From Lelliottia nimipressuralis (GTDB lineage: Bacteria > Pseudomonadota > Gammaproteobacteria > Enterobacterales > Enterobacteriaceae): a DNA stretch of 64,000 bases. A program made the position numbers and the translations under genes. The notes beneath the pieces are model-generated. The model was given only the letters and a program-made list of their open reading frames with translations. It ran no database searches and had not been told where the DNA came from. Shown here piece by piece: positions 60,688 through 64,000 of this stretch. Each line of letters opens with the position of its first letter. Position 1 is the first letter of the stretch. Location of the stretch: positions 124,001 to 188,000 of the forward strand of contig NZ_SOMG01000016.1 of the NCBI RefSeq assembly GCF_004402045.1, given 5' to 3'.

Positions 60688-60954
60688 ATGGATATTAACA
60701 ACAAGGCCCGTATTCACTGGGCGTGCCGTCGCGGCATGCGTGAACTTGATATTTCCATCATGCCTTTCTTCGAATATGAGTATGACAGCTTAAGCGATGA
60801 GGATAAGCGTCTGTTTGTTCGTCTGCTTGAGTCTGACGATCCGGATTTATTCAACTGGCTGATGAACCACGGCAAACCCGCCGACACCGAGTTGCAACGG
60901 ATGGTGCAATTAATTCAAACACGGAATCGGGAACGTGGTCCTGTGGCAATCTGA
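60688..60954 (+). CDS. sdhE: FAD assembly factor SdhE
   Basis: Small protein that attaches FAD covalently to succinate dehydrogenase (SdhA) and fumarate reductase. It has 88 residues as in E. coli. The conserved RGxxE motif is in CRRGMRELD near 13-21. It overlaps ygfX by 20 bases, so the pair is translated together. Confidence 0.96.
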   Translation: MDINNKARIHWACRRGMRELDISIMPFFEYEYDSLSDEDKRLFVRLLESDDPDLFNWLMNHGKPADTELQRMVQLIQTRNRERGPVAI

Positions 60955-61345
60955 TCTTCGCGTCTCGTGGCGCTCGCAGTGGATGTCTTTATTGCTCCAC
61001 GGCCTGGTCGCGGCCTTTGTGTTACTGATGCCATGGCCGCTGAGCTATACGCCTCTGTGGCTGCTGCTACTCTCGTTTGTCGTTTTTGACAGCGTACGCA
61101 GTCAGCGCCGCATCCATGCCCGTCAGGGAGAGATCAAATTACTGATGGATTCCCGCCTGCGCTGGCAGGGAAAAGAGTGGGATATTCTCGGTATGCCCTG
61201 GATGCTCAACTCCGGCATGATGTTACGGTTACGCAAGGTGGACGGCGGGCGTTGCCAGCATTTGTGGCTGGCGGCTGACAGTATGGATGCTGCCGAGTGG
61301 CGAGACCTGCGCCGGATGTTATTGCAACAGACGACGCAGGGGTAA
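60935..61345 (+). CDS. ygfX: YgfX family membrane protein
   Basis: Inner-membrane protein of 136 residues with two close helices near 16-55 ([20 protein letters not shown] and [11 protein letters not shown]) and a cytoplasmic C-terminal part. In E. coli it has been called CptA, a proposed toxin acting on FtsZ and MreB and paired with SdhE; the toxin role is disputed, since in Serratia YgfX interacts with SdhE. It starts with GTG at 60935 inside sdhE. Confidence 0.93.
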   Translation: MVLWQSDLRVSWRSQWMSLLLHGLVAAFVLLMPWPLSYTPLWLLLLSFVVFDSVRSQRRIHARQGEIKLLMDSRLRWQGKEWDILGMPWMLNSGMMLRLRKVDGGRCQHLWLAADSMDAAEWRDLRRMLLQQTTQG

Positions 61346-61351
61346 TGCGCG

Positions 61352-61873
61352 TTAGCTAAACTTTTCTGCCATTTCGCCCAGAATCTGCTCGCACCAGGTT
61401 TGCAGGCGCTCATCACTGAGATCGTACTGGTTGGTTTCATCCAGCGCGAGTCCAACAAACAGCTCGCCGTCGGCAATAATCGGTTTTTTACTGGTGAACT
61501 CGTAGCCTTCAGTTGGCCAGTAGCCGATGAACGACACCCCTTTCGGTGCCAGTTTGTCGTGCAGCATGCCGAGCGCATCCAGGAACCATTCCCCGTAACC
61601 CAGCTGATCCCCCATGCCGTACATGGCAATGATTTTGCCGTCGAGGTTGAGCGTATCAAGCTGGTCCCAGATTGCTTCCCAGTCTTCCTGTATCTCGCCG
61701 AAATCCCAGGTCGGGATGCCGAGGATCAACACGTCGTACTGCTCCATCTGCGTGAGCGCGTCGTCTTTCAGGTTATGCAACGTCACCAGTTCCGGGCCAA
61801 TGATGTCGCGAATTTTCTCTGCCGCCATTTCGGTGTAGCAGGTGCTGGAACCATAAAACAGACCAATATTCAT
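61352..61873 (-). CDS. fldB: flavodoxin 2
   Basis: FMN electron carrier, 173 residues as in E. coli FldB. The phosphate loop is [16 protein letters not shown] near 4-19 and the FMN flanks are [15 protein letters not shown] near 51-65 and [12 protein letters not shown] near 87-98. It converges on ygfX, with six bases between stops, and is divergent from xerD. Confidence 0.96.
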   Translation of the reverse strand: MNIGLFYGSSTCYTEMAAEKIRDIIGPELVTLHNLKDDALTQMEQYDVLILGIPTWDFGEIQEDWEAIWDQLDTLNLDGKIIAMYGMGDQLGYGEWFLDALGMLHDKLAPKGVSFIGYWPTEGYEFTSKKPIIADGELFVGLALDETNQYDLSDERLQTWCEQILGEMAEKFS

Positions 61874-61974
61874 CGCGTATCTATCTCAATTCTTGCTTTG
61901 ACTTTGCGCGTAGTGTACCAGAAACAGGTCGCAATCAGGCATAATGGCCTGACTGCTGAATCAAAGGGGCTGAT

Positions 61975-62871
61975 GTGGAAAAGGATCTCGCACTGATCGA
62001 ACAATTTCTCGATGCACTGTGGCTGGAGAAAAATCTGGCCGAGAATACGCTCAGTGCCTACCGTCGCGATCTCACCATGCTGGTGGAGTGGCTTGCGCAC
62101 CGCGGGTTATCCCTTGCGAGCGCGCAAAGTGACGACCTGCAGGCGCTGCTCGGGGAACGTATCGCGGGGGGCTACAAAGCCACCAGCTCCGCGCGTTTGC
62201 TCAGCGCAATGCGTCGCCTGTTCCAGCACCTCTACCGTGAGAAAATTCGCGAAGACGATCCCAGCGCGCTGCTGGCATCCCCCAAACTCCCGCAGCGGCT
62301 GCCGAAAGATCTCAGCGAAGCACAAGTTGAGAGATTATTACAGTCACCGGCGGTTGACCTGCCGCTGGAGTTACGCGATAAAGCCATGCTTGAGCTATTG
62401 TATGCTACCGGCTTGCGCGTTTCGGAACTGGTTGGCCTGACGATGAGCGACATTAGCCTGCGTCAGGGCGTGGTGCGCGTCATCGGTAAAGGAAACAAGG
62501 AAAGACTGGTACCGCTGGGGGAAGAAGCGGTTTACTGGCTGGAAACGTATCTGGAGCATGGTCGCCCGTGGTTGCTCAATGGCGTGTCTATCGACGTTCT
62601 GTTTCCGAGCCAGCGCGCGCAGCAGATGACCCGGCAAACGTTCTGGCATCGCATTAAGCATTACGCCACACTGGCCGGTATCGACAGTGAAAAGCTGTCG
62701 CCGCACGTATTGCGTCATGCCTTCGCGACGCATCTGTTAAACCACGGCGCTGATTTACGCGTGGTGCAGATGCTGCTGGGACACAGCGATCTTTCCACGA
62801 CGCAAATTTACACCCATGTCGCGACGGAACGCCTGCGGCAGCTACACCAACAGCACCACCCTCGTGCGTGA
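61975..62871 (+). CDS. xerD: site-specific tyrosine recombinase XerD
   Basis: With XerC it resolves chromosome dimers at dif. It has 298 residues, as in E. coli. The N-terminal SAM-like domain (NLAENTLSAYRRDLTMLVEW) is followed by the catalytic domain: Arg in ATGLRVSELVGL near 148, Lys in GKGNKERLVPLG near 172, HxxR in HVLRHAFATHLL near 244-255, and His and Tyr in LGHSDLSTTQIYTHV near 269-283. It starts with GTG at 61975, chosen because it gives the E. coli length; an ATG two bases before is out of frame. Confidence 0.97.
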   Translation: MEKDLALIEQFLDALWLEKNLAENTLSAYRRDLTMLVEWLAHRGLSLASAQSDDLQALLGERIAGGYKATSSARLLSAMRRLFQHLYREKIREDDPSALLASPKLPQRLPKDLSEAQVERLLQSPAVDLPLELRDKAMLELLYATGLRVSELVGLTMSDISLRQGVVRVIGKGNKERLVPLGEEAVYWLETYLEHGRPWLLNGVSIDVLFPSQRAQQMTRQTFWHRIKHYATLAGIDSEKLSPHVLRHAFATHLLNHGADLRVVQMLLGHSDLSTTQIYTHVATERLRQLHQQHHPRA

Positions 62872-62899
62872 GTGCCGACGAATTGTAACAGGATCAAAT

Positions 62900-63613
62900 A
62901 TGAAAAAGTCTTTCGCGCTGTTCACCCTGCTGGCAGCCTCATTTACCGGTTTCGCCCATGCTGACGACGCCGCCATCAAACAGTCGCTGGCTAAGCTTGG
63001 CGTCACCGGTAGCGATATTCAGCCTGCACCGGTTGCCGGCATGAAAACGGTGCTGACCAACAGCGGCGTCCTGTACGTCACCGAAGACGGCAAACACATT
63101 ATTCAGGGGCCAATGTACGACGTGAGCGGCGCACAGCCGGTCAACGTCACCAACCAGCTGCTGATGAAAAACCTGAACGCGCTCGAAAAAGAGATGATCG
63201 TTTATAAAGCGGCGCAGGAAAAGCACGTTATTACCGTCTTCACCGACATCACCTGCGGCTACTGCCACAAGCTGCATGAAGAGATGAAAGATTACAACGC
63301 ACTGGGCATTACCGTGCGTTACCTGGCCTTCCCGCGCGCGGGCGTGCAGAGCCAGCCGGAGCAGGACATGAAGGCTATCTGGTGTGCGAAAGACCGCAAC
63401 AAAGCGTTTGATGATGCGATGAACGGTAAAGGGGTTAAACCCGCTTCCTGCGACATTGACATTGCTAACCACTACGCGCTGGGCGTGCAGTTTGGCGTGA
63501 GCGGTACTCCAGCGATTGTCCTGAGCAACGGCTATGTTGTTCCGGGCTATCAGGGACCAAAAGAGATGAAAGAGTTCCTCGACGCGCACCAGAAACAGTT
63601 TGGTGGTAAATAA
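62900..63613 (+). CDS. dsbC: thiol:disulfide interchange protein DsbC
   Basis: Periplasmic disulfide isomerase, 237 residues. A signal peptide (MKKSFALFTLLAASFTGFAHA) precedes the dimerisation domain and the thioredoxin domain with the CGYC active site in FTDITCGYCHKLHEEM near 114-129. A second disulfide pair is expected between the later cysteines (WCAKD and SCDID), and a cis-proline is in SGTPAI near 204-209. The ATG at 62900 was chosen on the signal peptide. It lies between xerD (28 bases before) and recJ in one operon. Confidence 0.97.
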   Translation: MKKSFALFTLLAASFTGFAHADDAAIKQSLAKLGVTGSDIQPAPVAGMKTVLTNSGVLYVTEDGKHIIQGPMYDVSGAQPVNVTNQLLMKNLNALEKEMIVYKAAQEKHVITVFTDITCGYCHKLHEEMKDYNALGITVRYLAFPRAGVQSQPEQDMKAIWCAKDRNKAFDDAMNGKGVKPASCDIDIANHYALGVQFGVSGTPAIVLSNGYVVPGYQGPKEMKEFLDAHQKQFGGK

Positions 63614-63618
63614 TCCGC

Positions 63619-64000
63619 GTGAAAGCCCCCATAAAATTGCGCCGCCGCGAGGCGGTTGAGCAGGTTGATTTGCCGGACGATCTCCCTGCGCTGCTGAAGC
63701 GCCTCTACGCCAGCCGTGGCGTGCGTTCCGCTGAGGATCTTGAACGCAGCGTGAAAGGGATGCTGCCCTGGCAGCAGCTGAACGGTATCGAAAAAGCCAC
63801 TGAAATGCTCTACAACGCGCTACGCGAAGGCACGCGCATTGTGGTGGTAGGGGATTTCGATGCCGACGGCGCAACCAGCACCGCGCTGAGCGTACTCAGC
63901 CTGCGCGCGCTGGGCTGCGATAACGTCACTTATCTGGTGCCGAACCGTTTTGAAGACGGCTACGGCCTCAGCCCGGAAGTGGTCGATCAGGCCCACGCCC
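63619..64000 (+). CDS. recJ: single-strand DNA exonuclease RecJ, N-terminal part (cut by window edge)
   Basis: 5'-3' single-strand exonuclease of the DHH family, used in recombination and mismatch repair. About 127 residues are in the window, starting from GTG at 63619, five bases after dsbC. They match E. coli RecJ: LYASRGVRSAEDLERSVKGM near 31-50 and the first metal motif VVVGDFDADGATSTALSV near 76-93. The C-terminal domains lie beyond the window. Confidence 0.96.
   Translation, partial: MKAPIKLRRREAVEQVDLPDDLPALLKRLYASRGVRSAEDLERSVKGMLPWQQLNGIEKATEMLYNALREGTRIVVVGDFDADGATSTALSVLSLRALGCDNVTYLVPNRFEDGYGLSPEVVDQAHA

Overview
The window is chromosomal DNA of a member of the Enterobacteriaceae, most like Enterobacter, Lelliottia or Leclercia. 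Nearly every protein from about 8.5 kb onward is close to full-length identity with an E. coli K-12 protein. The gene order follows the E. coli 65-67 min region from nupG to recJ. The accessory insertions, REP/BIME repeats and citrate cluster are not those of K-12 at this locus. Genus assignment is an inference from layout and recall, not from a database search. No tRNA, rRNA, CRISPR array, insertion sequence or prophage was seen.

Layout. (1) 1-8482 is a citrate fermentation cluster. A truncated CitA-type sensor kinase gene is divergent from an operon: 2HCT-family transporter, FAH-family protein, citC, citD, citE, citF, citX, citG. The Na+-pumping oxaloacetate decarboxylase genes oadGAB, usually paired with citS, are absent from the operon, and an FAH-fold protein sits in that place. 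(2) 8563-24622 carries nupG, then mltC-yggX-mutY, trmB-yggL-yggN, hemW-rdgB-yggU-yggT-yggS, yggR, ruvX-yqgE-gshB-rsmE, endA, sprT and galP. (3) 25067-32421 holds metK, a long speA leader with small ORFs, speA, speB, an inserted OprD-family porin and loiP. (4) 32694-38415 is central carbon metabolism: tktA, epd-pgk-fbaA. (5) 38602-45574 holds mscS, argO, yggE, argP, rpiA, serA, ygfA, 6S RNA and zapA. (6) 45742-54963 holds ygfB-pepP-ubiH-ubiI and gcvTHP. (7) 55037-64000 holds ygfF, bglA with an extra RpiR-type regulator, yqfB, yqfA, ygfZ, sdhE-ygfX, fldB, xerD-dsbC and the start of recJ.

How the parts work together. The cit operon encodes uptake, activation and cleavage of citrate; its oxaloacetate step is the open question. 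speA, speB and metK feed polyamine synthesis. tktA, rpiA, epd, pgk and fbaA link the pentose phosphate pathway, glycolysis and PLP synthesis. serA and gcvTHP supply serine, glycine and one-carbon units, with ygfA recycling folate. Regulatory sites readable in the DNA include CRP and two GalR-type operators at galP, met boxes at metK, CRP and Cra sites at epd, CTAAT pentamers at gcvT, and CytR-like octamers plus CRP at nupG.

Best leads. The speA leader holds a 47-codon ORF with a near-perfect Shine-Dalgarno sequence, Arg/His-rich with a PHI.R element, followed seven bases after its stop by two mutually exclusive hairpins, the second terminator-like. speB has a consensus promoter followed within about 20 bases by a strong intrinsic terminator. 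The cit operon looks redesigned to work without a Na+ pump. A remnant of a DUF559 gene is joined to one of five dispersed palindromic repeats.
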